This document shows, one piece after another, positions 28,975 through 36,710 of a DNA stretch of 64,000 nt (the stretch's first letter is position 1; each line of letters opens with the position of its first letter). A model generated the notes under the pieces. That model was not told the DNA's origin. It ran no database searches and worked only from the letters and a program-made list of their open reading frames with translations. Source of the DNA: Moellerella wisconsensis ATCC 35017 (GTDB taxonomy: Bacteria > Pseudomonadota > Gammaproteobacteria > Enterobacterales > Enterobacteriaceae); NCBI RefSeq assembly GCF_001294465.1, contig NZ_LGAA01000022.1:1-64000 (forward strand), in the 5' to 3' direction. The position numbers and the translations under genes were made by a program.

Positions 28975-29526
28975 ATGAAGCTAACGCCGATAGAAAAACT
29001 ACAATTACTCATGCTATGTGACATCTATAAGCAATCAAATATTCAAGGCAACTTTAATCCGCAACTTATTGAAGATGCTATTCGTTCAGGTAATAGTTGG
29101 GTGATTGAAGAAAACTATGCCTCATTAATCAATCAACCTGATATTGATGACAATAAAGTTGCCTTAGTTTTTCAAATATTAGCCATGTATCGAACTATAA
29201 AATCTAGCTATGACAAATTGTCAGAGGCAGATAAACAGCGATTAAGTGAAAAACTACAACCTTTTGGTCGAGAGAAGGATCTACAATTTTGTGGTTTTGA
29301 TGCTAACTTAGAAGCTGATTATTTTAGCATTGCTAATATGCTCAAAAAAAGCAAACGATTCATCGAAATAACTGGCTTAGATAGCGATTCACATACTTTA
29401 ATGTTACCTACTTACCAAAAGATGTTAACTGTCTATACTCCTTTATTTAATACTCGTCATATGGCAGAAAAACTCAGTGTGGATGATTTAATTCGTATTT
29501 TCTCCATTCGTTATGAAAGCCATTAG
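28975..29526 (+). CDS. YfbU family protein
   Basis: A 183-aa cytoplasmic protein matching the YfbU domain: KLTPIEKLQLLMLCDIYK at the start, MYRTIKSSYDKLSE in the middle, LQFCGFDANLEADYFSIANM, and YQKMLTVYTPLFNTRHMAEKLSVDDLIRI at the end, split here for readability. E. coli YfbU has the equivalent GFDAATEARYLGYV and YQRMLNVW segments. The role is unknown in E. coli; this copy is longer at the C-terminus. GAGGT lies 6 nt upstream of the ATG. A long hairpin follows at 29549. Confidence 0.82.
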   Translation: MKLTPIEKLQLLMLCDIYKQSNIQGNFNPQLIEDAIRSGNSWVIEENYASLINQPDIDDNKVALVFQILAMYRTIKSSYDKLSEADKQRLSEKLQPFGREKDLQFCGFDANLEADYFSIANMLKKSKRFIEITGLDSDSHTLMLPTYQKMLTVYTPLFNTRHMAEKLSVDDLIRIFSIRYESH

Positions 29527-29548
29527 CGCCTGAATTCTCTGCCCTATT

Positions 29549-29583
29549 CCAAGTTACTGGTAACTATCTTTCTAGTAACTTGG
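29549..29583 (+). terminator. Hairpin after the yfbU-like gene
   Basis: CCAAGTTACT and AGTAACTTGG form a perfect 10-bp stem 22 bp after the stop codon. The tail is T/A-mixed. The following 29590-29970 is extremely AT-rich with no gene visible. Confidence 0.45.
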
Positions 29584-29974
29584 TTGATTAAATAATATAA
29601 CTAATCACTACTATTATATTAAAAAATATAAAATACTCCTTAGTGTAAAATTAGTAATTTTATTATTTACCTTTAATAGAATGTAATTAAAAAATTAAAC
29701 TCATTGTTTAAAAATAAACAATAAATATTAAATTATTCTAAGAAATACAGTTATTGAAATATTTATTCAAACATTTCATATAAAACACTCTTCATATAAT
29801 TAAAACAAGAAAACAATATTTAACATAAAAATCAATAGGCTATTCAGTTTTACACTTTGAAAATTGGAGTTTTCAATAAATTAACCAATCGATCATATTA
29901 CAATGATCATATAAAGATACATGCACTTGATTGTATAAAAAACAGTTTATTTATTAACTACATTAATAAATGAA

Positions 29975-30015
29975 TTGATATGCATCATTAAATAAATAAA
30001 TTTTTCTGGTATGGT
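29975..30015 (+). promoter_or_regulatory. FNR-dependent promoter of a small RNA
   Basis: TTGATATGCATCAT at 29975-29988 matches the FNR consensus TTGAT-N4-ATCAA at 9 of 10 defined positions. An extended -10 (TGGTATGGT, hexamer 30010-30015) follows. With a start at about 30022-30023 the FNR site is centred near -41, the class II activator position. No -35 is needed for such promoters. Confidence 0.65.
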
Positions 30016-30021
30016 TTACTG

Positions 30022-30083
30022 ACAGGTGAATACTGTTTTAATGTTATGTTCCTCAAAGCCCTCGCTCATTGGAGGGCTTTTTT
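30022..30083 (+). ncRNA. FnrS-like anaerobically induced small RNA (candidate)
   Basis: The predicted RNA starts ACAGGTGAATACTG; E. coli FnrS starts GCAGGTGAATGC, sharing CAGGTGAAT at the regulatory 5' end. It ends at a clear Rho-independent terminator (AAGCCCTC, 8-nt loop GCTCATTG, GAGGGCTT, six T; 30056-30083). The FNR promoter fits. In E. coli fnrS lies beside dbpA; here dbpA is 3.5 kb downstream on the same strand. The RNA is about 62 nt, half the length of E. coli FnrS (about 122 nt), and the middle is not alignable by eye, so the homology call is tentative while an FNR-driven sRNA is well supported. Confidence 0.6.
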
Positions 30084-30408
30084 AGATATTAACACCGAAA
30101 TATATAATTATTATCTATCAATCTTATAATATGCAATATCAAAAAAATTATTTATACTGTATATATATTATATTTTCAGCTAAGAATATAAATAATAATC
30201 CTATCATCGCCTGACAATATGATGATAATTATCCATACATAAAATATAGACAGTTGTTTCGCCTTGATATAGTTCTGCTCAACTATATTGAGAGTTCACA
30301 GAAAAAATCCGCGTTTAGAGTCTATGTTTCAAGCACTTTTTTAACTGTTATAATTATTAATATACAAAATCCATTAACATAAAAATGCTCCGAAGATACT
30401 CATACAAT

Positions 30409-30588
30409 TCATTTTTCATCTGCAGACGAAGTATTTGATATTAACTGATGAGATTCTTGCTGTTCTCTATTTGGTGCTGCAAAAGCTAATGTTTTAATCC
30501 AATCAGCTAACAATGGCGTTGTTTTCTTGGCTTCCAATACTGCTCGTTCTTGTTTGGTTAACCGAATAACAATAACTTCTGTTTTCAT
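30409..30588 (-). CDS. Small protein, possible ribbon-helix-helix DNA-binding type
   Basis: A 59-aa frame starting at ATG 30588: MKTEVIVIRLTKQERAVLEA, then KKTTPLLADWIKTLAF and a polar tail ending SADEK. A beta strand (EVIVIRLT) followed by two helices is the pattern of ribbon-helix-helix proteins (CopG/MobC type), whose strand inserts into the DNA major groove. The ribosome site is weak (GGA about 12 nt upstream). No toxin or relaxase partner is adjacent. Function unassigned. Confidence 0.45.
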   Translation of the reverse strand: MKTEVIVIRLTKQERAVLEAKKTTPLLADWIKTLAFAAPNREQQESHQLISNTSSADEK

Positions 30589-30775
30589 AATAACTAAATT
30601 CCATGACTAAAAAATCTAATTTGCCACAGAATCTTTATTTTACTATCACAGAACCATCTGATTTACTTAGATTTACCTATTATATTCATTCGCGTATAAT
30701 CCTTTAAAAAACCAATAACTATTAATAGCTCTGTTAAATATAGAGGATAAAAAATTATTGGTGCAAATATATTCG

Positions 30776-31111
30776 CTATTCTCGCATATCGTGAATATCC
30801 AGCATCTGATGATGAGCCACATTTAATTTAGAGCTTGTATCATCGCAGAATTCTTGTAATTCAACAGACCCATAATCACTCGACAGACAGATATGATTAA
30901 TAGTAGAGGAGGAAATCACTCTTGATAAATCAATAGCTTGTTTTAATTTTTTAGTACAGGAAACTTGTTCTGTTTTACAGTCATCATACGCAATCGCAAT
31001 CACTGCTTTTAATGATAAATGATCGAAACTGACATCAGTAGTACCTTCAGCAGGTAACGCACTACAACTGATCCCTATAAATAAACAACAAAAAGTAATA
31101 TTTTTCATCAT
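30776..31111 (-). CDS. Small secreted cysteine-containing protein, unknown
   Basis: An orphan protein of about 111 aa. The start is at the MMK pair (31111 or 31108) with TAGGT upstream; it produces a signal peptide (MMKNITFCCLFIGISCSALPAEG). The longer frame to 31306 adds an implausible leader. The mature part has Cys in DDCKTEQVSCTKKL, NHICLSS and QEFCDDTS, spaced for two disulphides, and is otherwise helical and charged. No relative recognised. It is one of several small exported orphans between 30.4 and 33.4 kb. Confidence 0.55.
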   Translation of the reverse strand: MMKNITFCCLFIGISCSALPAEGTTDVSFDHLSLKAVIAIAYDDCKTEQVSCTKKLKQAIDLSRVISSSTINHICLSSDYGSVELQEFCDDTSSKLNVAHHQMLDIHDMRE

Positions 31112-31534
31112 GTTAAACCTACTTGTATTAGTCTGTTTTATACAATTAACGGCGACAGATAAAATTACTCCTTCTGTAGGATCCTTGATATTTATCCAGC
31201 CATTATTACTTGTATTGATAAAGCAATAAGCTAATGCCACTAGTTTTAATCTTTTACAAACAATTAATGATAAGTTATTACTAATCGTTAACAAACGCAA
31301 CAACAAAAGATATTTTAAATAATGTCAAATTTACTCAAATTAATATTTTTTATTTATCAAAATTATTTTAGTCGCTCTCACTTTATCGCTCCCTCTTTTA
31401 CCAAGTAGACAACAACATGAAAAAAGGATGAAAGTGCTCTAATAAATAAGTCAGTTATATGAGAACTTTTATAACCCGTTGAATTAACTTCAGATATTAT
31501 ATCTATTCCCTAACTAACCTTAATAAATTAAAGA

Positions 31535-31563
31535 TTGATATCCAAAATAACAACGAGTATTCT
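31535..31563 (+). promoter_or_regulatory. Promoter of the RyhB-like RNA
   Basis: TTGATA (31535-31540), a 17-bp spacer and TATTCT (31558-31563) make a good sigma70 promoter giving a start near 31568-31570. I see no convincing Fur box overlapping it; a perfect AGATAT-T-ATATCT palindrome lies at 31492-31504. Confidence 0.6.
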
Positions 31564-31567
31564 CCTA

Positions 31568-31672
31568 GCTATGAGTACCTGACTGTATATATCAAGTATT
31601 CATAGCGACATTACTCACATTGCTTCCAATTTATTATTTAGACCAGTCGATATCTGAGCTGGTCTTTTTTTT
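31568..31672 (+). ncRNA. ryhB: RyhB-like iron-responsive small RNA
   Basis: The segment 31606-31627 is the RyhB core: it reads CGACATT, then ACTCACATTGCTTCC, matching E. coli RyhB at 21 of 22 positions, and the following AATTTATTATTTAG resembles the E. coli AGTATTACTTAG. This core pairs with the sodB and other iron-protein mRNAs and binds Hfq. The 5' end forms its own 11-bp stem (31568-31578 with 31596-31606), and the 3' end is a Rho-independent terminator (GACCAG, CTGGTC, eight T; 31641-31672). Total about 105 nt against 90 in E. coli. In E. coli Fur represses ryhB; here no clear Fur box was found, so regulation is open. Confidence 0.8.
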
Positions 31673-31693
31673 ATATAAAAAATTAATTAATAG

Positions 31694-31975
31694 CTATTTA
31701 TCTTTATTAATTAGTTTCTGAGTTTGATTAACGCGTTTTTCGATCTGATGTTTTTTCTCAATCCCATCATTTTTTATTTTTTGACTATCAACATCTAAGC
31801 TTTTATCAATCTTTTTCGTCCCTTGAGTCTGTAGAGCTTTTTTACTGTCACAATTACCTGATATCCCTATCTTCTGCTCTAATACTTCATTTCTTGCCAC
31901 TTTTTTAAAATCACACTGTGCTATGGCTGAAGTCGATAATAAAAATAGCGATACTATCCAATATATATTTTTCAT
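31694..31975 (-). CDS. Small secreted lysine-rich protein, unknown
   Basis: A 93-aa protein with a Sec signal peptide (MKNIYWIVSLFLLSTSAIAQ, cleavage after AIA or AIAQ). The mature part is highly charged: two Cys (QCDFKKV and GNCDSKK) near its N-terminus, then a Lys/Gln-rich helical tail (KIKNDGIEKKHQIEKRVNQT). Translation looks real, but the low complexity prevents family assignment. Its transcript would run towards the RyhB-like gene on the opposite strand. Confidence 0.5.
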   Translation of the reverse strand: MKNIYWIVSLFLLSTSAIAQCDFKKVARNEVLEQKIGISGNCDSKKALQTQGTKKIDKSLDVDSQKIKNDGIEKKHQIEKRVNQTQKLINKDK

Positions 31976-32263
31976 AACACCTTCTATTTAAGCTATTTTA
32001 CAAAACCATTATAAAAATAATGAGGAAAATTAAATATTATATCATTGTCTGCTGTTATCTAACTTAACGTAGCTTTCTATATTAATACCACTTTAGTATA
32101 TATACTTATTGTAACTAATTGTTATTTTAAATAAGTAATTGACGAATTATAAAATGATATATTTAATTCTTTTTGTGAGCATCAATATTAGTGTTTTTAT
32201 TTATCTTGCTTTATGTGCTCTACTCATATAAATATATATCATTAATAATTTTTTATTTATTGG

Positions 32264-32839
32264 GTGTACAAATTGAATCTTCTAAATTCAATCTGGAAAT
32301 TTTTTAGTATCTATCAGACTCGTAAAATACGCGTTATTCATTTACTCATTTTATTATTAGTTATCACTCAAATTATTATTAGTAATTGGATGGAAATAGC
32401 TAAAACTGGTGTGATTGTAGATCAAGGCTATCAATTTTATTGCACTTGGCTACATATTATTATTGGGATAAGCTTATTTTTTTTAGCTCTCTATTTTATT
32501 ATCAACTGTATGAAAAATAGAGGAATTCATTACTTTTTTCCTTATTTATTTGGTGATTTATCTCAAATAAAAAAAGATTTTAAATTACTTAGTCATTTAA
32601 AATTACCAGGAAGCTCTGCTAATGGCATAGCCACTTCAGTACAAGGTTTAGGACTAGGGGCATTATTTTTGGTCGTTAGTTCTGGGTTAATTTGGCTGTT
32701 ATTGTGGTTACAAAATGCTCCTTTAGCTAATGAAGCCAAAAATATTCATAAAATGCTAACTGGTTTGATTGAAATATATATCGTTGGCCATGGTAGTATG
32801 GGATTGTTACATTTTATATTATGGCATAAACATCATTAA
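32264..32839 (+). CDS. Cytochrome b561-like membrane protein
   Basis: A 191-aa protein with four hydrophobic helices and suitably placed His residues: IRVIHLLILLL in helix 1, CTWLHIIIGISL in helix 2, and NIHKML, VGHGSMGLLHFILWHKHH around helices 3-4. This is the pattern of di-haem cytochrome b561/Ni-hydrogenase b-type (b_561 superfamily) proteins that move electrons in the membrane. The start as given is GTG 32264; TTG 32273 with GGGTG upstream is an alternative. No dehydrogenase or YceI-type partner gene is adjacent. Strong hairpin at 32861. Confidence 0.65.
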   Translation: MYKLNLLNSIWKFFSIYQTRKIRVIHLLILLLVITQIIISNWMEIAKTGVIVDQGYQFYCTWLHIIIGISLFFLALYFIINCMKNRGIHYFFPYLFGDLSQIKKDFKLLSHLKLPGSSANGIATSVQGLGLGALFLVVSSGLIWLLLWLQNAPLANEAKNIHKMLTGLIEIYIVGHGSMGLLHFILWHKHH

Positions 32840-32860
32840 GATCTAAAGAAATCGATATTA

Positions 32861-32891
32861 GAATATCGTTTTAATCTCAAAAACGATATTC
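32861..32891 (+). terminator. Perfect 12-bp hairpin after the cytochrome b561-like gene
   Basis: GAATATCGTTTT pairs perfectly with AAAACGATATTC over a 7-nt loop. There is no T tract after it, so it may act as a terminator or an mRNA 3'-stabiliser. Confidence 0.45.
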
Positions 32892-32980
32892 CTTCGATAC
32901 ATTTATTAAATAATATTATTATAATAACATATAATTTTCATTTGAGATTAAACTAGAAAATAATATCATGCTATTATTCT

Positions 32981-33382
32981 TTAACGATCACATGATGATT
33001 TATCGCTCGACCATTCAACAAAAATTGCCTTATAGACGCTATCATCTTTACCGACAATCGATATTTCACCCCATTTAGCTGCATTTTTTTCAATTGAACC
33101 TAATAAGTCTAATTGAGTTGTTCGAGCTACATAACGTTTTCCTTGTTTATCAAAGGCTTTATAGCAACCGCTAAACCCTGTCAACTCAACTTTGCTTTCA
33201 CCCCGATTAACTACCGTTATCGCTAATTTACGTTCATACAATGCTTGGCCGTTAATCACTAAAGTGCCATTTTTTGAAGAGAAAGTTTCAACTGATAAGC
33301 TATTTTTTTCAACATTAAGTGTTGTTGCTTGTCCACTGCATGAAAGATACAACAAACATAAAGTTCCAAGTGTTTTTTTCAT
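32981..33382 (-). CDS. Small secreted protein, DUF4354 (IrmA)-like
   Basis: A 133-aa secreted protein. The start is ATG 33382 with AGGAG upstream, giving a signal peptide (MKKTLGTLCLLYLSCSGQA). The mature part is beta-rich: GTLVINGQALYERKLAITVV, NRGESKVELTGFSGCYKAFD, KQGKRYV, and a C-terminal KAIFVEWSSD. The GCYKAF-x-K-x-GK-x-Y pattern resembles the DUF4354 family, which includes the immunoglobulin-like IrmA of pathogenic E. coli. I am moderately sure of the family and not of function. Confidence 0.55.
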   Translation of the reverse strand: MKKTLGTLCLLYLSCSGQATTLNVEKNSLSVETFSSKNGTLVINGQALYERKLAITVVNRGESKVELTGFSGCYKAFDKQGKRYVARTTQLDLLGSIEKNAAKWGEISIVGKDDSVYKAIFVEWSSDKSSCDR

Positions 33383-33627
33383 TCTACTCCTACTATCAAT
33401 AGTATATTGAATAGTGCTTATTTTATAAGCCATAATCCTTTTATTTATCACAATAACAATTCCTTTAATAAACAATAGCACGCGTTTTGATTATAGGCAT
33501 AACTATTGCTCTCTGTTTATTTTACTACACACTTTTATCGCTCGGATGCAAGTTCCTCACGACATAACAGAGAAGTGATAGTATCATTGCTGGCTATTAT
33601 GTATTTTATTTATTCGGAATTTTGATT

Positions 33628-35001
33628 GTGACCTCATTTGCTGAACTTAACGCGCTTCCTGCGGAACAACTTACCAACTTAAACGAGCTGGGTTATTTGA
33701 CTATGACCCCAATACAAGCCGCGGCATTACCGGCGATCCTCGCAGGGAAAGATGTCCGTGCACAAGCCAAAACAGGCAGCGGTAAAACAGCAGCTTTTGG
33801 TCTCGGCCTACTTCAGGGTATTGATGTCAAACAATTTAAAACTCAATCACTGATCCTATGTCCTACCCGTGAACTAGCTGATCAGGTAGCAAATGAATTA
33901 CGTCGCCTTGCTCGTTATCTGCCGAATATCAAGGTATTAACTCTGTGTGGTGGTACGCCTTTTAGTATTCAACGTGATTCTCTACTGCATCCCGCACATA
34001 TTATTGTCGCTACGCCGGGTCGATTATTAGATCATCTTAAAAAACAAACTGTTGATCTTGATGCTTTACAAACACTGGTGTTAGATGAAGCTGACCGTAT
34101 GCTCGATATGGGCTTTGTCGATGCAATTGATGAAGTTATTGCTTGCATGCCTACTCAACGTCAAACCCTGCTATTCTCGGCCACATGGCCAGAAGCTATT
34201 GCGGCTATTAGCCAGCGAATTCAAAATCAACCATTAACAATTGAAATTAATTCCGTTGATGAGCTCCCTGCTGTCGAGCAGCAATTCTATGAAGTGCCTC
34301 GCAAAGGTAAAATCGATTTATTACAAAAGCTATTGAGCCGTGAGCAACCCGCTTCATGCGTAGTATTTTGCAATACCAAAAAAGATTGCCAAGATGTCTT
34401 TGAGGCTTTATCCGATAGTGACCAGAGTGTACTGGTGCTGCATGGTGATATGGAACAGCGTGATCGTGACCAAACCTTGGTACGTTTCTCAAATGGCAGT
34501 AGCCGGATTTTAGTCGCGACAGATGTCGCTTCTCGTGGATTAGATATCAAAGCATTAGAAATGGTAATTAACTACGAACTGTCTTGGGATCCTGAAGTTC
34601 ACGTCCATCGCATAGGGCGTACTGCCCGCGCAGGAGAAAGTGGCTTGGCTATTAACTTGTGTGCGCCTGAAGAAGCCCAACGTGCAAACGCGTTAGAAGA
34701 AATGCTCCAGATAAAACTCAATTGGCAAACTGTTCCGGGAGGATTACAAATTACTCCTCTCGAAGCTGAAATGGCCACATTATGTATCGATGGTGGTAAG
34801 AAAGCTAAAATTCGTCCCGGCGATATTCTCGGTGCCTTAACTGGTGATATGGGCTTAGAAGGTGCAGATATTGGCAAGATTGTCATTCACCCTGTACATG
34901 CATATGTTGCGGTTAAACAATCTGTGGTAAAACATGCTTTAAAACAGTTACAACAAGGTAAAATTAAAGGGAAATCAGTCAAAGTTAGATTATTAAAATA
35001 A
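33628..35001 (+). CDS. dbpA: ATP-dependent RNA helicase DbpA
   Basis: A 457-aa DEAD-box helicase acting in 50S ribosome assembly, recognising hairpin 92 of 23S rRNA. The DEAD motifs are in order: Q motif (GYLTMTPIQAAALP), I (AKTGSGKTAA), Ia (PTRELADQV), II (LDEADRMLDMGF), III (FSATWPEAI), V (ATDVASRGLDI) and VI (HRIGRTARAG). The DbpA-specific C-terminal RNA-binding domain follows (CIDGGKKAKIRPGDILGALTGD). The start is GTG 33628, with CGGAA about 10 nt upstream; TTG 33622 is possible but does not match the E. coli N-terminus. Ends at a strong bidirectional terminator. Confidence 0.95.
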   Translation: MTSFAELNALPAEQLTNLNELGYLTMTPIQAAALPAILAGKDVRAQAKTGSGKTAAFGLGLLQGIDVKQFKTQSLILCPTRELADQVANELRRLARYLPNIKVLTLCGGTPFSIQRDSLLHPAHIIVATPGRLLDHLKKQTVDLDALQTLVLDEADRMLDMGFVDAIDEVIACMPTQRQTLLFSATWPEAIAAISQRIQNQPLTIEINSVDELPAVEQQFYEVPRKGKIDLLQKLLSREQPASCVVFCNTKKDCQDVFEALSDSDQSVLVLHGDMEQRDRDQTLVRFSNGSSRILVATDVASRGLDIKALEMVINYELSWDPEVHVHRIGRTARAGESGLAINLCAPEEAQRANALEEMLQIKLNWQTVPGGLQITPLEAEMATLCIDGGKKAKIRPGDILGALTGDMGLEGADIGKIVIHPVHAYVAVKQSVVKHALKQLQQGKIKGKSVKVRLLK

Positions 35002-35110
35002 TCCTCTTTTATTATCCTCCAGTTTTCTTTCACATCTTTGAGGAAGGAAACTGGAATTATTTCGCTAATATACAACGGTTTCTTAGTCTAAAAATAAAAT
35101 TTCAGTCACA

Positions 35111-35139
35111 AAAAAAGCGACCTTATAGGTCGCTTTTTT
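35111..35139. terminator. Bidirectional terminator between dbpA and the tRNA cluster
   Basis: AAAAAAGCGACC pairs with GGTCGCTTTTTT over TTATA. It has an A run on one side and a T run on the other, so it serves both dbpA (plus) and tRNA operon copy A (minus). Confidence 0.9.
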
Positions 35140-35177
35140 CTGACTCTAACTTGTTGATTTAACAACTAAGTTTTATA

Positions 35178-35264
35178 TGGTGCCCAGGGCGGGACTTGAA
35201 CCCGCACAGCCTTACAGCCGAGGGATTTTAAATCCCTTGTGTCTACCGATTTCACCACCTGGGC
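35178..35264 (-). tRNA. tRNA-Leu(TAA), copy A
   Basis: 87 nt with CCA encoded. Anticodon loop TTTAAAA (TAA). GCCCAGG acceptor stem and long variable arm, as in E. coli leuZ. Identical to copy B at 35680. Confidence 0.95.
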
Positions 35265-35272
35265 TAAATTCT

Positions 35273-35346
35273 TGGAGGCGCGTCCCGGAGTCGAACCGAG
35301 GTTCACGGATTTGCAATCCGCTGCATGGCCACTCTGCCAACACGCC
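35273..35346 (-). tRNA. tRNA-Cys(GCA), copy A
   Basis: 74 nt including CCA; anticodon GCA. The acceptor stem starts GGCGTGT and ends ACGCGCC, so position 5 makes a G-U pair. Copy B has C at this position and a full Watson-Crick stem. Confidence 0.95.
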
Positions 35347-35380
35347 ATCTTTCATCTCATACTGTAGTTATAGTTGAGAT

Positions 35381-35456
<76 letters not shown>

Positions 35457-35508
35457 TTTAAAACTGTTTTATTGATTTATTTATTTATTTTATAAATCAT
35501 TGCGTTGT

Positions 35509-35536
35509 ATTTTACGCATCTTACATTTCTAGTCAA
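35509..35536 (-). promoter_or_regulatory. Promoter of tRNA operon copy A
   Basis: On the minus strand TTGACT (35536-35531), a 16-bp spacer and TAAAAT (35514-35509), followed by the start of a short leader to tRNA-Gly. Identical hexamers and spacing occur in copy B. Confidence 0.7.
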
Positions 35537-35643
35537 CACAATTAATGTTTATTATCATTAGTTTTAATTTTTCTTTAGTATATGATAATCGCTAAAAGAA
35601 ATAATACTGATATTTTTATCAATGCATTGGAAGATTTATACAT

Positions 35644-35672
35644 AAAAATGGACCTCATTTTAGGTCCATTTT
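35644..35672 (-). terminator. Terminator of tRNA operon copy B
   Basis: On the minus strand ATGGACCT and AGGTCCAT form the stem, ending in a T run. It lies 8 bp downstream of tRNA-Leu copy B, separating the two operon copies. Confidence 0.8.
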
Positions 35673-35679
35673 CTAATTT

Positions 35680-35766
35680 TGGTGCCCAGGGCGGGACTTG
35701 AACCCGCACAGCCTTACAGCCGAGGGATTTTAAATCCCTTGTGTCTACCGATTTCACCACCTGGGC
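35680..35766 (-). tRNA. tRNA-Leu(TAA), copy B
   Basis: 87 nt, identical in sequence to copy A. Confidence 0.95.
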
Positions 35767-35774
35767 TAAATTCT

Positions 35775-35848
35775 TGGAGGCGCGTCCCGGAGTCGAACCG
35801 AGGTTCACGGATTTGCAATCCGCTGCATGGCCACTCTGCCAACGCGCC
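35775..35848 (-). tRNA. tRNA-Cys(GCA), copy B
   Basis: 74 nt; differs from copy A by C instead of T at position 5 (GGCGCGT against GGCGTGT), giving a fully paired acceptor stem. Confidence 0.95.
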
Positions 35849-35881
35849 TTACCTAATCTCATTACTTTAGCAATCTGAGAT

Positions 35882-35957
<76 letters not shown>

Positions 35958-36027
35958 CTTCAAACTTTTCAAACTCACTGATTTACTTATTTATTTTAAT
36001 AAACCGTTGCGTCGTTCGATGCGTTGC

Positions 36028-36055
36028 ATTTTACTGATTTCACATTTCTAGTCAA
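36028..36055 (-). promoter_or_regulatory. Promoter of tRNA operon copy B
   Basis: On the minus strand TTGACT (36055-36050), 16-bp spacer, TAAAAT (36033-36028), followed by GCAACGC. The flanking CATTTCTAGTCAACACAATT is repeated upstream of copy A. Confidence 0.7.
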
Positions 36056-36104
36056 CACAATTATTTAATATTCAGTTCGTTCGGCGATTTTTCAATCATT
36101 TCGA

Positions 36105-36653
36105 TCACGCTTCATTCAAATCAGACCATGCAGCCTGTAAATATTGAAACATTGACCAAAAAGTTAAAATTGCCGCGATATATAAAAGAACAATCGCCGC
36201 TATCTCAACTTCCATATTTGGCCGCCATAATAACCCGACTAATGACATCATTTGTGCCGTAGTTTTAAATTTTCCTATCCAGGATACCGCTACGCTACTT
36301 CGTTTACCTATCTCGGCCATCCATTCTCTTAACGATGAAATAATAATTTCACGCGCTATCATAGTGGCCGCCGGCAAAGAAACCCACCAAACATTATAAT
36401 GTTCTGTCACCAAGACTAATGCAACAGCCACCATCACTTTATCCGCAACCGGATCTAGAAATGCCCCAAACTTAGTCGTCTGCTTCCAGAGCCTCGCCAA
36501 AAAACCATCAAACCAATCGGTGATAGCCGCAATGACAAAGATAAATGCACAAGCAAAGGGTGCCCATGTATATGGGAGATAGAAAGCCAAAACAAAGAAT
36601 GGAATTAAGGCTACGCGAAATAGCGTTAACAGAGTTGGGATATTTAGTTGCAT
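36105..36653 (-). CDS. pgsA: CDP-diacylglycerol-glycerol-3-phosphate 3-phosphatidyltransferase
   Basis: Inner membrane enzyme making phosphatidylglycerol phosphate, the committed step to phosphatidylglycerol and cardiolipin. 182 aa, equal to E. coli. The CDP-alcohol phosphotransferase signature D-x2-DG-x2-AR-x8-G-x3-D-x3-D is complete: D46, D49-G50, A53-R54, G63, D67 and D71. Four membrane segments follow the usual layout. It sits 57 bp after uvrC on the same strand, as in E. coli (uvrY-uvrC-pgsA-tRNAs). Confidence 0.96.
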   Translation of the reverse strand: MQLNIPTLLTLFRVALIPFFVLAFYLPYTWAPFACAFIFVIAAITDWFDGFLARLWKQTTKFGAFLDPVADKVMVAVALVLVTEHYNVWWVSLPAATMIAREIIISSLREWMAEIGKRSSVAVSWIGKFKTTAQMMSLVGLLWRPNMEVEIAAIVLLYIAAILTFWSMFQYLQAAWSDLNEA

Positions 36654-36710
36654 AATGCTCGCTAACTTTTTGGCCAGAATAAATTTTCTTAATATGGTGC
36701 CTTAAGACAC

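Noticed and set aside
29590-29970. Protein gene in the AT-rich stretch after yfbU
   Set aside because: No frame with a ribosome site or coding pattern; homopolymer-rich sequence.
31480-31563. A Fur box in front of the RyhB-like RNA
   Set aside because: Only weak, partial matches; the AGATAT-T-ATATCT palindrome does not fit the Fur consensus well enough.
35166-35377. Open frames on both strands over the tRNA genes
   Set aside because: They are translations of tRNA sequence, repeated identically over the second tRNA copy (35575-35870).
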